Source: Apostichopus japonicus
Taxonomy: Eukaryota > Echinodermata > Holothuroidea > Aspidochirotida > Stichopodidae
Reading direction: 5' to 3'
Assembly: GCF_037975245.1 (NCBI RefSeq)
Contig: NC_092562.1
Span: forward strand, 4,022,001-4,086,000
DNA: 64,000 bases
Positions 37,172 through 48,773 of this stretch are shown piece by piece. The position numbers and the translations under genes are program-made. The notes under the pieces were generated by a model. The model was given only the letters and a program-made list of their open reading frames with translations, did no database searches and was not told the origin of the DNA. The first letter of the stretch is position 1. Every line of letters begins with the position of its first letter.

Positions 37172-38299
37172 GTCATGTCTGATCCAGTGAGGTCATATCA
37201 TCACCACGGTTGTGAGAAGCACGGCTACAGATTCAGCAGACAGGAACTGTCACCACTGTTCTCCTTCTGCTACCAAGAGTGGAAGTTCTTTACCTCCTTG
37301 TTAATCTTGGGTTTTCAACTTGTCACTGTGTGAAGGGCTAAAGGTCATTACAAAGGGCACACAGATTCAGCTGGATCGAAACTAAAGACGCAACAATTCT
37401 GCAGACTTTTCGAAACACAGACATCACAGCTAATAAATGTAACAGCTCAATGTAAAAGACACAGCTTAAATATAACACAATAACATATTGAGAAGAATTT
37501 GCCCTTGCACTTGACAGGGTGGATCACTTGCATGGTAAAGCAACTTTTTATATTGGCGGGGGGGGGGGGTTCAGGTATGCCTTGGGTTGTGGTGGGAAGG
37601 GATACATAATAGCACTTTGGTGGTTTTAAATTGCTTTCCTGTTGTGCTTCAAAGATAGTTGCTTGATAATATCTATTCCTTGTATGTTCATGACTTTTGT
37701 CGACAAACAAGGTCAGAATCCACAAAAGTCTTAAAGAGCTGTAGTATGTTATATTAAAGGCTGTAATAAGTATCACCAGATGTATTGTTTTCTTCTAACT
37801 TGAGAACATTAAATCCAAACCATACATACCAAATGATACATACTTCCAGAAAGTTATCATTATAATTCATTGTATCACAATAAAGGAGGACAGGTTGCAC
37901 AGACAAAGAAAAAGGAAGAATACATTTTTTAATATTACTAAATTTTCACAATGCAAATAACAAGGATTTTTTGAGATTCATGTATCTTAAAAAAGGCCAT
38001 ACAAAACTATTTCTGGACATCATACTACAATAGGTATTATTTTAAAAAAAAATGAAATGTGCACTTGCCATCACAAGCAATTACTGTTGTTCAACGTGTT
38101 TTGATTTTCTTAATTATTCATTATTTTTGCTACATTTATGATTTCATTGTTTATCTGAAAATGCATTTTCAATCATGATTGCACTGCTGTATGTTGAAAG
38201 TGACCGTGAAATAAAATCTGAAAGAAAAATGTAACCAGAAAGCCAGTGTGATTTCTTGCTATATTATTTCAAATAACTATCTGACTCATGTCAAATAAA
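37172..38299 (+). terminator. NDUFAF2 3' UTR with candidate polyadenylation signals
   Basis: AATAAA occurs at 37432-37437, 37879-37884, 38210-38215 and 38294-38299. The first lies 261 bases after the stop and is the simplest choice; later ones would give longer 3' UTRs. The sequence is otherwise noncoding. Confidence 0.5.
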
Positions 38300-40958
38300 G
38301 TGAGTTAACTCCATATGGTGCATCTATAATTCTACATACAACGTTTTGAAGTCCATCCACGTTTAGAATATTAAGTTATATTGTTTACAGGCCAAGGCGT
38401 CACATACAGACACACACATGCACAGCATCATGACTGCAATGATTCCTTTGCTTTGAGCAAGGAATCAAACAAGAGTAACATAACAGTAGAATGTGCTAAC
38501 CTCACATGTTGATATTTTGGTAAAATTTAAATAGTTGATTTCTACATCTACTTTTTTTGATTGTTATGCGACAAAAATCTATACCAATATATGATTAAAA
38601 AATATTCCCACTGTTAAAAATGGACTTTCAATCCAGATATACAATCAAGCCTGACTGCAATAATTAGGTACATGTTCAAGGAGTAATGTAAAATTAGAAA
38701 CCTAAGACCAACTTAGTGAAAGATAAATTCCAGGGTATGTAAACATCAAAGTAAATTAGATACCCTTTACCCTAAAAACGACCATAACCAAAAGTATTAA
38801 ATACTCCTCTTATCCCAGCAAAGCAAGGATTGACCATGTTGAACTGAGGAACAGCCATATTTATTCAGTTGTTGCATACATACATCAGTAAGCAACAAAA
38901 CATGAATACATGTTACATTACAGCTTTTTCATGAAGAGGAAAAGTTAAAAACCCAACAGACCCAAAAAAAAACGATATTGGGAATTACTTCACAAATGCA
39001 TATTTATACCTTGTTGCGACAGAAAACTTGTGAAAAATCAAGATATCTGGATTAAATTAAATCATAAATATTGCAGTCCAATGACTACTGTATACTTGAA
39101 AACAAAACATATTTCACTTCAGCAAATAGTAAAGAATAAGAGGAAGTGATAGGGTGTGACATAAAGAGGATATTGTCAAAACCACACCCCACAAAAAGGA
39201 GCATACAACTAAAATCAAGAAAATGGCAAAATATGACACACCCTTTACCACAAACATCTGCTGCCCTCCATACTCCTTAACATAAAAACTTGTAACTCAA
39301 TTGTATTATTAAACAGTTGTTAAAACGATGATATTGAAGATTAAATACAAAACAGCATTTTCTAAATTTCCATTCAGGAGTTACTGAAGTATAACAAGTG
39401 AAGGCTTGAGGATCCCAGATTTTAACGGTTTAATGCATAGGTGGACAAAGTGCGACCAGCATGCAGACGTCGGGCAAATTTTCTGCGACCTTCTAGATCT
39501 TCAAGACCCTAATAGTGCCTGCAGAACCAAATGGCAACGAAAATTTGCGGAGTCTCTCTATAGAGGCCTTGTACCTACTTGAGACAGGTTGTCTATCTAA
39601 CAGATCAACACATGTATAACTTTCTAATATTTTATATAGCTTATACAGTAATGCACTTCCCATTTCAGGGGAGTAGGTATGTATCCTCAAGTGATATGCT
39701 CCATGCAGACTGGGTACAATATTTCACTGTGGCTGCCCCATGAACCATTTTGTGTACCCCCCTGGTGGAATGGATTTGGATAAGCTGCTACAGTATGTAG
39801 TAAATAATACAAAACTGGCCAGCTGAGAAATTCCCCAAAAGTGACTTTTTTGGTGTGTTTGAAATGGTTGGAGTATATTGTCAACACTTTCTATGACAGT
39901 TTTTTATATTTACCTTTGTGTTTCAAGGTTACAGTGAATAATAACAAGACAACATCCTTTAGAACTGGCTGCAGTGTTACCCAGGTGGTCACACCTTACT
40001 GTGACCATTTTTTCAATACACTGTTCAGACATGACCTGACCTGGGAGCAGAAATAGCATCGCAGAACTAGACTCCTCTACATATAAGAAAAGATGGCGAG
40101 TTATTCATGCAGAAGTAGTCTGATATTAACCAGTGTTTGAAAGATCCCTATCAGATAGTTATTAATTTCTCAAATTGTGATTATCTTGGGCATTCATAGA
40201 AACTTTTCCTTTCATACCAAATTTATCCAGATACTTAACCTTTCTTGCGATTTGATACTTGAGGAAAGGAGTATTTACATTTACATCCAATTCTCCATAG
40301 CACTTCAGCAATGTCTACTAATGTATAAAAACACTGTTTACAGTTCTCACATTTGTATTATAACCAAATGAACACATTTGTGCAGCATTTTAATATTATT
40401 AATGAGATAAATTATTTATTGGAAGGGATTAACATCAAAACAGTAAGTGTTAACTGTTAGTCATTCATACCAACTGAGTTCATTAATTTCCCAGTGATAA
40501 TCTGGCAAGACCAATATAAGCCTAAATTAAACCCACCCATATAAATATACGGCTGGGTTGAAGAAAAAAAAACATGTTTCTCATCCGAACATTTTCCAAA
40601 AAGGTAGGAGTAGGGCATTTCTTTCCATTTTATATCTAGAATATCACCTAGTCATATCAGAATGTAGGTGACAATCCAAATATTCTTGTGTGTTTAGTTT
40701 TGGAACTTTCAAATCTCCTTTGAAATGGCATATTTCAACCATTCACAATGAAAAAGAAGACAGAAAAAAAGAAAACGAAGCAGAGCTAAAAACAAATGAT
40801 GCCGACGGGGATGAGAAACATGTTAGTTTTTTAAAATTTGGCCTAACTTCTGATACCCAATAATTATAATGAGATTATTGACCATTAAAACCATAAATTT
40901 GCTCCCAAATGGCCTTGGGTAACTTGCTTGATGGTCCTCTTGATATGAGATATGGTAT
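38300..40958. other. Noncoding interval between convergent NDUFAF2 and SMIM15
   Basis: AT-rich sequence without a supportable exon or recognisable transposon. Part of it is expected to be the 3' UTR of SMIM15, read on the minus strand; TTTATT (AATAAA on the minus strand) occurs near 40415. I see nothing else here. Confidence 0.5.
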
Positions 40959-41279
40959 TTAATCTGTCTTTTTATTCTTAGATTTCACGTGCTTGCCCCT
41001 TGCTCTCAGTGTATTCACATCTTTCTTTGATTTCCTCTTTTTGTCCTTTTCTCTTTTCTCTATGTCCTTCATGAGTATATAAGAGAGGACACCGCTCAGT
41101 ATGAAAAATGGTGTAAGCACCATGAAAATAGCCCTAAGAAATCCCCAGGGATCTGTGACTGCCCACAGTACGACATTCTGTTCAAACCATCCATGCCACG
41201 TAGTTGGATCTGCAGAGAAGGGAACTGGCGTGCCTTCATCCAAAGGTCCGCTTGGTACTACGTGATCATCGTCTGCCAT
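40959..41279 (-). CDS. SMIM15: Small integral membrane protein 15
   Basis: A single coding exon of 106 residues. The core resembles human SMIM15 (74 residues): W-xx-VVLWAVTDPWGFL (about 34-48), then a membrane helix AIFMVLTPFFILSGVLSYIL (50-69), then a very basic Lys/Arg-rich tail (71-105). The function of this family is not established; the pattern suggests a single-pass membrane protein with a basic cytosolic side. The N-terminus is about 30 residues longer than in vertebrates and acidic (MADDDH...), and no other Met is available before the helix. An acceptor-like site (TTCTTAG) lies about 40 bases upstream of the ATG, so the 5' UTR is probably spliced. It lies tail-to-tail with NDUFAF2. 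Confidence 0.9.
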   Translation of the reverse strand: MADDDHVVPSGPLDEGTPVPFSADPTTWHGWFEQNVVLWAVTDPWGFLRAIFMVLTPFFILSGVLSYILMKDIEKREKDKKRKSKKDVNTLRARGKHVKSKNKKTD

Positions 41280-44200
41280 TGCAAAATAGTCTATGTGTTG
41301 TTCTTCTGAAGTATCTAAGAATAAAGGTTATCATAAAAGAAGCCAGCAGGATTAGTCATTTTTTGTCACCATTTAATTATAATATGAGAACATTTAGCAA
41401 CATAGGCCTACTGAGTAAACATAAATTTACTGAAAAATATGTAGGTCTAGTCTAATTTCTGCTCTAAGACTCAGTTGATAACTGAAGTTATATTATAAGT
41501 AGTTCTACCTAAAACAGGTTTTGGTTTTAACCTTCTTATTATTTGTGTTAGCTTAGGCCTACAGGCCATATGCTTAGTATAGGCTAGGCTAGTAAGTAGT
41601 AGTTCAAGTACCAAATTACCAATAGTAATACAACAAATTGCTGGTGGTGGTGGTAGCCTAGCCCTATGTTTGTGAAACGTCAGGTGCGTCGAACATGGTT
41701 GCAAATAAAACTCTGTTACTTACACAATTGTAATATCAACTTGGATGTGAATGTCTCATACCATCTGCATTCAAGAACGACGAAATTGAAGCTCGCAATT
41801 AGAATATAGTGGAGTGTTAGGTAATGGAACTGGATAACCTGTTTACAGGACACTGTGCCATTAGTACGACAATAAATTTGTACGCATGAGTCATGAACGC
41901 TCAGGTCCCCTGCAAGGTAGCATTTGACTATTGTAGTACCTACAAGACAGCTGAAATTTGCTACGTCAACCAACAGGATGAGAGCTGTTACCCGATAGTT
42001 TTCATAAACTTATATTAGTTTCTTGCGTATTATGGGGGATAATTTGACGTTCCGGTGGTTTATCTCCTTTACGTCCTGGTCTTTGTTTAGCAATAAAAAA
42101 TTGAGAGATAAAGAGATGTCGAGTGAAGAAAGCAACAATCTGCCGACTGAAAATGTTCTGGTTCAACATAGGTTATACTATTTATGATTTTGGGATGTGT
42201 TCGGGGTGGGGGGGGGGGGTGGCGAGGTACTATGGAGCTGCGAAAACACACATACCAAATCGTGAAAAGATGTTTGATTTCACAGTCATATCTGAAGGTA
42301 TTCCCAAGATAAATGACATCTATATCAGTGGACGATAACGTTTTGCTAGGAGAACCTCAAGTTTCAATCCCATATGACAGCCTATTCAGGATTTCAGTGC
42401 ATGCCAAGTTTTAGGATGCCTTACCACTCCATTGAATCTTGTCAAGTTACTATTATTTTTATTAAACAAGGGTTAGTTTATAATCAGATCGGTCGTTTCG
42501 AACATATTTATAACTGAAGTATTATTGCAAACCCTAATTTTAAGTTGTACCCATCGTCAATGGGAAGATGTACTGGAGGTATAGTTAGATTGCGCCTAAT
42601 CACACCTCGTCTCAATGTTTTCTCTGCTATATTCACGGCTGTAATCAATTTGAGATTTCTTAGGTTCAGTTTTGCCTCGATCCGAGCTTTGCCACTGATT
42701 GGGTTTGGCCCTAATTACTTCGGACGTCAGAAATTGCGTAACTTTGAAACACATGTAACCAAGAGTCTGGATACTCTAATCCGCGGATTCGTGCAGAATC
42801 TTTTCGCAGCTAGATATGTAGATGCTTTACATGCTGTTAGTCTTGAGACAGCTCGTAATTATGGCCGTTCATACCTAAGAATATACCTTTTAGAGCATTT
42901 TAATGTTGAAATTATGATTTCAATAAAACCTTATACTTGAGGAATAGACAATTTCATTTTATTGTCTTCCTTTTATTCATTGTAATATTTTCCTACAGTT
43001 ATACTTAATGGCCTCACGGACTACTTCTGCAAGTGCAAAGTTTCATCATCATTACCATATCCAAATCGAATATCCTTCTGTTCACTCAAGTACAGACGAC
43101 AACTATAGCCTAGGATTACAGTAGGTCTACCCTATATTTTAGTTTTATGTTCCATTCTCTCGCACGATATAATTTACAGAAACATCAGAATTTGAATATT
43201 CCACCCAATTCAGCTTCAAATTTTAAGAGATTTTAGCAGGCATCAACAGAAACAGTTCGTGAGTCATATACCTAGCCTAAGTTTTGTAGGCCTAGCCTAA
43301 GTTACGCCAAACCATAGCATATGCATGAGCACAGGGTAGGTGGTGTTTGTAAATTGTAATAGTACTAATAATTAAGTTTATAGTACTGTTAGTAGCTAAT
43401 CTGTGTTTGTAACCCATAGAAGTTGTGTAACCTTAGATAAGGCCTACGTGACATAATGTTATGCTAGGATAGGCCTAAGCACAACATGGAAATTACAAGT
43501 ATAGTATAAACTGATTGAGAATTGGAGAAGATGATGAAATGTGATATGTGAACATTGGCTAGATCAAATTTGGTGGTACATACACTAGCTTAGGCATACA
43601 TCTGTATAGGCTAATTCACCTTGAAATTGAAGCACCACCCTCTTCATGTGATCATCTCCTGGAAGAGGCTGGTTGATAGATAGATGGTCATTCGCCAGTC
43701 TAGTCTATAGCATGGGTGGATTCATAGTTTAAGCACTTAAGGATTTGATCAACGATGTCTATCAAGGGAAAAAAAAAATCACTCAACTGTATGTGTTTTT
43801 CATATGTGTTATTCCTCAGAAATGAAATGATCAATTGAGCAGAATCTGACCACAAAATGTCTGCTGTGTCAAGTTCTTTCATACCCCAAAATTGACACAT
43901 TTGTTGATAAGCTAAAATCTGTAACTTTTGTGTAAGTATACATCCATTGACTCTGGATGCTGTTTGCTATGCTCTGAGCCTCTAAGCTCAGACAGGTCAG
44001 GTCCCAGAAAGTAGTGGTATCATTTTGAGGTAATTTTGGTTATTTTTAGGGAATAAGATTTCCTAATATACATACATGTGCAAAATGGGGGGAGGTGTTA
44101 AAAGCTTAAAAAGAAAACAAAATTTGACCAATATATACTTGAAATGGATTTAAAGCTCATGAAATATGTAACTCTGCTTTACTGCAGAAATTTGAGGTTG

Positions 44201-44464
44201 CCTGCTGTATCATTGCCAGTAATATTTGAAGGTACATCAATTACGAAGGTGCGTCAAATATGAAGCCTTTACTATACTAGTTATAATAATAGACCAGTTA
44301 GACCTAGCCTAACTGTTGAACTTTTTATCGTAACTAAGGAGATAAGGAAGTCATTTCATCTCTGTTACTGTTGTCAGCAACTGTCAAATATTTTGATTGT
44401 GGGATGATCCAATTTTCCTCTTTCAGATTTTGAGTCCATTATCTTCCACATTTGGTATATTAGA
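41280..44464. promoter_or_regulatory. Divergent SMIM15 / HCCS interval with recurrent TAGGCCTA-type motifs
   Basis: 3.2 kb between start codons pointing away from each other. The palindrome-like words TAGGCCTA, CCTAGCCTAA and AGGCCTAC recur many times (for example near 41552, 41574, 43270-43300, 43440, 43475, 43590, 44303), more densely than elsewhere. HCCS has an acceptor (CTCTTTCAG) about 38 bases before its ATG, so a noncoding HCCS first exon should lie here. A 131-codon open frame at 42545-42940 is listed separately. Confidence 0.45.
42545..42940 (+). CDS. Hypothetical 131-residue open frame of unknown family
   Basis: A single open frame of 131 codons with a mixed, protein-like composition rich in Arg, Leu and Phe. 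It has no signal peptide and no domain I recognise. A hydrophobic stretch (INLRFLRFSFASIRALPLIGF) lies at residues 35-55. It sits between the SMIM15 and HCCS starts. AATAAA occurs inside the final codons (about 42922), which would be odd for a normal gene end. It may be a lineage-specific protein, an exon of an unrecognised transcript, a transposon remnant or chance. I prefer chance or remnant but it is the longest non-repeat frame here without an explanation. Confidence 0.25.
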   Translation: MYPSSMGRCTGGIVRLRLITPRLNVFSAIFTAVINLRFLRFSFASIRALPLIGFGPNYFGRQKLRNFETHVTKSLDTLIRGFVQNLFAARYVDALHAVSLETARNYGRSYLRIYLLEHFNVEIMISIKPYT

Positions 44465-47400
44465 ATGGGTGCAAGTGGTTCCTCTGTCCAAGTACCAAGT
44501 AGCCCTCAAACAGTGGTAAAACAGACTGCAATACCATCTGAGTGTCCTATGCATAACAAAGAGCAAGACAGATCAGAGGCAAAGCCAGTATCATCCACTC
44601 CATCATCAGTCAGTGATTGTCCTGTACAAAACAAAGTAAGTCCTAATGTTGTTATGTTAATGTTCCTGAGTTTACTGAACTTCAGGCATAAGCTAAGTAA
44701 CCTAATATTGTTATGTTAACAAGCCTTACATTAAGTGGGAGCCCGGCGAGTTTCACCCCCCCTCCCCCCCCCCGATCCCCTAGATTTCGCGCCAGGTTTG
44801 GCTTATAAAATAAACAACCAGACGACAGCTGATTTTCGTAAATGGTTCCTGGTCATTTCTCCCAACGTTACTACAACTAAAGCTGAATTTTGCCTGTTGC
44901 TAAAAACCACTCTTAACTTCAATAACGGAAGCAAATTGTTATATCGAATTACTGATGGTTCCCAATGCAAAAGAGTTCAGATAGAATGTTGTAAATGTAT
45001 ACTTACAGTACCAAATTAGCTACACACCTTTATGGACACCAATATATGTAGTGATATATATCGCAACTCCGGACGTTAAGTGACACACTTGAGTCAATGG
45101 AGATTTGGTTGCGGCTTATGATTTAAATTTACGAATGCCTATAAGATAATTTTCAATTGCCAACTGCCAACTGCAGCTCCCACTCTTATGAGGGGAATAG
45201 CGCATGAACATTATCAAATAGGCTGGTCGGTGGGAGATACGGTAGGGTTAGCCTCCTCTTCTTACTACGTCGTGTTCCTCTCAAGATCATCTATTCATGT
45301 TCAAAGTCTTAGAGTGTAAGCTTCTTTCTCTGCAGGAAAATGTGGCTCCAACCTCAGTACCTCAAGAATGGGTCAGTGAGTGTCCAATGTCCGGTGCTGG
45401 AGAACCACTAGTAGTGGAGAAGACAGATGATGTAGATCCCAGCAATATGGTGAGATCAATCAGTGTGCTACAACAGCTCTAGATTGCACCTCGTAGAAAT
45501 ACAGTAATCGGTATTCTGACGATAGCATTGAACAAAATGGATAAAAATGATCATTATGTCAGTTAGTGCCATCTTCATTAAGTCATTCAGTGCCATTCTC
45601 ATTATGTCAGTTAATGCCATCTTCATTAAGTCATTCAGTGCCATTCTCATTATGTCAGTTAGTGCCATCTTCATCAAGTCATTCAGTGCCATTCTCATTT
45701 GTCAGTGAGTATCGTCTTTACTCTTTAGTACATCGGTGAATGCCATCGTCATGGTACTGAGCTCCAGCATAATTCTATTAATTAGTGCCGTAGTATCGTG
45801 GCACTAAGTGTTTTCATCATCGTCATGGCCAGAGAGTGGCATTATCATTATGGCAGTGAGTCTATTATTGTCGGGGGAGGAAGCTTCACCACCACAATGT
45901 CAAGTCACTCAAGTGATCAGCATCTCTTCAATGAGTGCCATTTTCTTTACATTAGTAAGTGCCATCACCATCATGGCAGAGAATGGTGCCATCATTTTGT
46001 CACTGAATATTGATCATCATCATCATCATGGCAGTGAATGTCATCACTGCAACATCAAGTGATCAGCATCTCTTCAGATGACATCAGTGAGTGCCATTAT
46101 TATGTCAGTAAGTGCCATCATCATTATGTCGATAAATGCCATCTCCATGGCAGTAAGTGCCATTACCACAACATCGGTTGGTCAACTCCTGAGTGATTGC
46201 CGTCATCATCACCCCCCCCCCCCAACCTGTATGTGTGTATCCAACTCTCTCAGTCACAAACCCACACCTTTTTATCTCGCCTGTTTCAATCCCACACAGA
46301 TGCCACCACCAAATCAACGTCCAGCCGCTGATCAGCCGTTCGCTCTGCCGACAAACAGACAGGTGTCCTCCATTCCCAGGGCGGGCAAAGATGAAAACTG
46401 GGTGTACCCTTCAGAACAAATGTTTTGGAATGCCATGTTAAGGAAGGGCTGGCGATGGCAAAAAGAAGACATCAACCAAGCAGATATGCAGAACATCATC
46501 AAAATACACAACGCCAACAACGAACAGGCTTGGCTGGAGGTCTTAAAGTGGGAAGCTATGCACTTTAAGTAAGACAAAGGATTAAATTGTTTCTATCTTG
46601 TGTGACTTTATCACAGTTCAATTATCTGAATTAAAGTAGCAGTGTTTCTTTTTTTTTCTTTTATTTTAATAAGTTATATTTCCTGATATGACAGTACATT
46701 TGGTCAAACAATATACTATTCATTTGTTTCATTAATAACTCAGCAGCATGTTTATCAACAGGGGAAACTTTTTCTGTAGTAGAGTGAACACTGAGCCTAC
46801 ACATACATTAGTACTGTGTTAACAGATGTACTGGGTACTGGCTTATCTTACCAGCATTACTATTAAAGAACGAAGTTGGGAGAAATGCAATCAGGTCATC
46901 AGTAATATGATGTAACAGTTCAATCACAAATTGCAATAATCCACTTTACTTACAGGTTATTTCCTCATTGTTGCACACATTTTACAGGAATTGTTCCAAG
47001 CCACAACTGAAAAGCTTTGGAGGAAAATACACAGACCTCTCACCGAGAGCTAAAATCAGAATGTGGATGGGGTAAGTAGTGGTTAGCTCACAGACCAGCA
47101 AAGCCAGTGATATTAACCAATGCACTGGTGTTTTAAACTGTCTGTCATGCTGTTTGTTTGTCTGTTATGCTGTAGTTTTGTCTGTCATGCTGTATGTTTG
47201 TCTGTCATGCTGTATGTTTGTCTGTCATGCTGTATGTGTTTCTGTCATGATGTATGTTTTTCTGTCATGCTGTACTTTTGTCTGTCATGCTGTATGTTTG
47301 TCTGTTATGCTATATCTTTGTCTGTCATGCTGTATGTTTGTCTGTTATGCTATATGTTTGTCTGTCATGCTGTATGTTTGTCTGTCATGCTGTATGTGTT

Positions 47401-48773
47401 TCTGTCATGATGTATGCTTTTCTGTCATGCTGTATATTTGTCTGTCATGCTGTATGTGTTTCTGTCATGCTGTATGTTTGTCTGTCATGCTGTATGTTTG
47501 TCTGTCATGCTGTATGCTTGTTTGTCATGCTGTATGTTTGTCTGTCATACTGTTTGTTTGTCTTTCCACTAGTAAAAGGGGTATTCTAGTGGCAGACAAT
47601 ATCCTATCTCAGTATCTTGTTCCTAACTCAAGATATGGCTGTTTAAGTGGACCCTACTTTGGCTGGCTAAAACCCTTGATTCTTTCTTGGGGTAGATCAT
47701 AGAATGTGGTCTGTGATGTCATAACAGCAAGTATTCTCGAAAGAGGTTTACTTTCTTTATTTTAAAACTTTTGTTGATTTATCATCTAAACGCAATTCAT
47801 TGGAAAGCTTAATTAGCTTTTATTTAGCTGTCAAGGTTCTCTTCAATGTTTAGAGTTTCATCAAAATGTAGCTATTGTTTTCGTGTTTTGTAGAAGCATG
47901 ATTTTTCTTTGTGTAAAAGTGAGTTAATTCTGATGAAGAATAAAAAACCCATTTGCAGAGCTGAATTACTGTGATGTGTTCACTGTGGTGTTGCCAGATG
48001 CAGTCACAAAAATACCACCGTATTTGAAAAATTCATATCTTCGTCATGTAAAATGCTGTGAAGATGCGACTTTAACATACAGTTTGAGAAAAAAAGTCCA
48101 GCATTTTTATTATGAAGCAGTCAACCTCATCTTCCAGAATATCCCATTAAAAAAAATTCCTTCTTCCTTCATATTTCATGGAATTTGGTGAATATATTTG
48201 GTGATCCTTGGGTAGTAGGTCATATGATGTGGTTAGGAAATGTGGTGAAAGCTCATTTTGTGGTGAGCTTTATATTGTTTTAAAACTGTCTTAAGCCCTA
48301 GATCCTCTGCAAAGAAAACATGCATGGATATTCAGCAGACTGGCTGATAATAAGTAATGAGTATTTGTGTTATATGTAGTAATGTAAAGGTCATCTAGGG
48401 GTCATGTTGATCTCGCTTTTGAAAGCAGTCAAAAAGGCATTTCTATCCGTAGAAATGACCATCTTTCTTTCATCCAAGTGCTTTTAGTTGTTGAGTACTG
48501 GGATATTTAGGAATTTGGGGTCTATGAGTCATCATTTGTTTCATCTGTCTCACCTGCAGATATGAAAGGCCCTACGACCGTCACGACTGGATAGTCGATC
48601 GCTGCGGGCGTGACGTCCGGTACGTGATCGACTACTATGACAGCGGCGTGGTGGACAGCGAGTACAAATTTTCCCTGCTGGATGTCAGGCCCGCGCTCGA
48701 CTCACCGACTGCACTCTGGGACCGGATGAAAGTGACCTACAAGAGGTGGCTCTACAGAAGTGGAGAGGAATAA
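44465..48773 (+). CDS. HCCS: Holocytochrome c-type synthase (cytochrome c heme lyase), 5 exons, complete
   Basis: Attaches heme covalently to apocytochrome c (and c1) in the mitochondrial intermembrane space (family knowledge). Exons: 44465-44635, 45336-45449, 46300-46568, 46988-47071 and 48560-48773; all GT-AG, phases agree, 283 residues (human 268). Three Cys-Pro heme-regulatory motifs are seen: CPM at 27-29, CPV at 52-54 and CPM at 73-75. The core starts [16 protein letters not shown], then [25 protein letters not shown] (His165, equivalent to the heme-ligating human His154), [26 protein letters not shown] (His221), YVIDYY and LDVRPALDS, and ends in the family's usual W-DRMK. The extra length is in the variable N-terminus. 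Introns 2 and 4 carry minisatellites. An acceptor just upstream of the ATG points to a noncoding first exon. Confidence 0.97.
45551..46175. repeat. Degenerate minisatellite in HCCS intron 2 (48-bp unit at its left end)
   Basis: At 45551-45703 a 48-bp unit (CATTATGTCAGTTAGTGCC, ATCTTCATTAAGTCATTCAG) repeats about three times; related AGTGCCAT-ATCAT words continue in a decayed form to about 46175. It ends only about 125 bases before exon 3. Confidence 0.75.
47139..47565. repeat. 20-bp minisatellite in HCCS intron 4, about 21 copies
   Basis: Unit TGTCTGTCATGCTGTATGTT, repeated about 21 times with scattered substitutions. Because 20 is not divisible by three but the unit lacks stops in each frame, a long Cys/Val/Leu-rich frame crosses it in all three phases. 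It has no link to the HCCS reading frame. Confidence 0.9.

Noticed and set aside
47139-47565. Possible CRISPR-like array
   Set aside because: Adjacent units without unique spacers in a eukaryotic intron; it is a minisatellite.
47079-47702. 207-codon Cys/Val/Leu-rich frame on the plus strand
   Set aside because: It is generated by the 20-bp minisatellite in HCCS intron 4; all three frames are open there.
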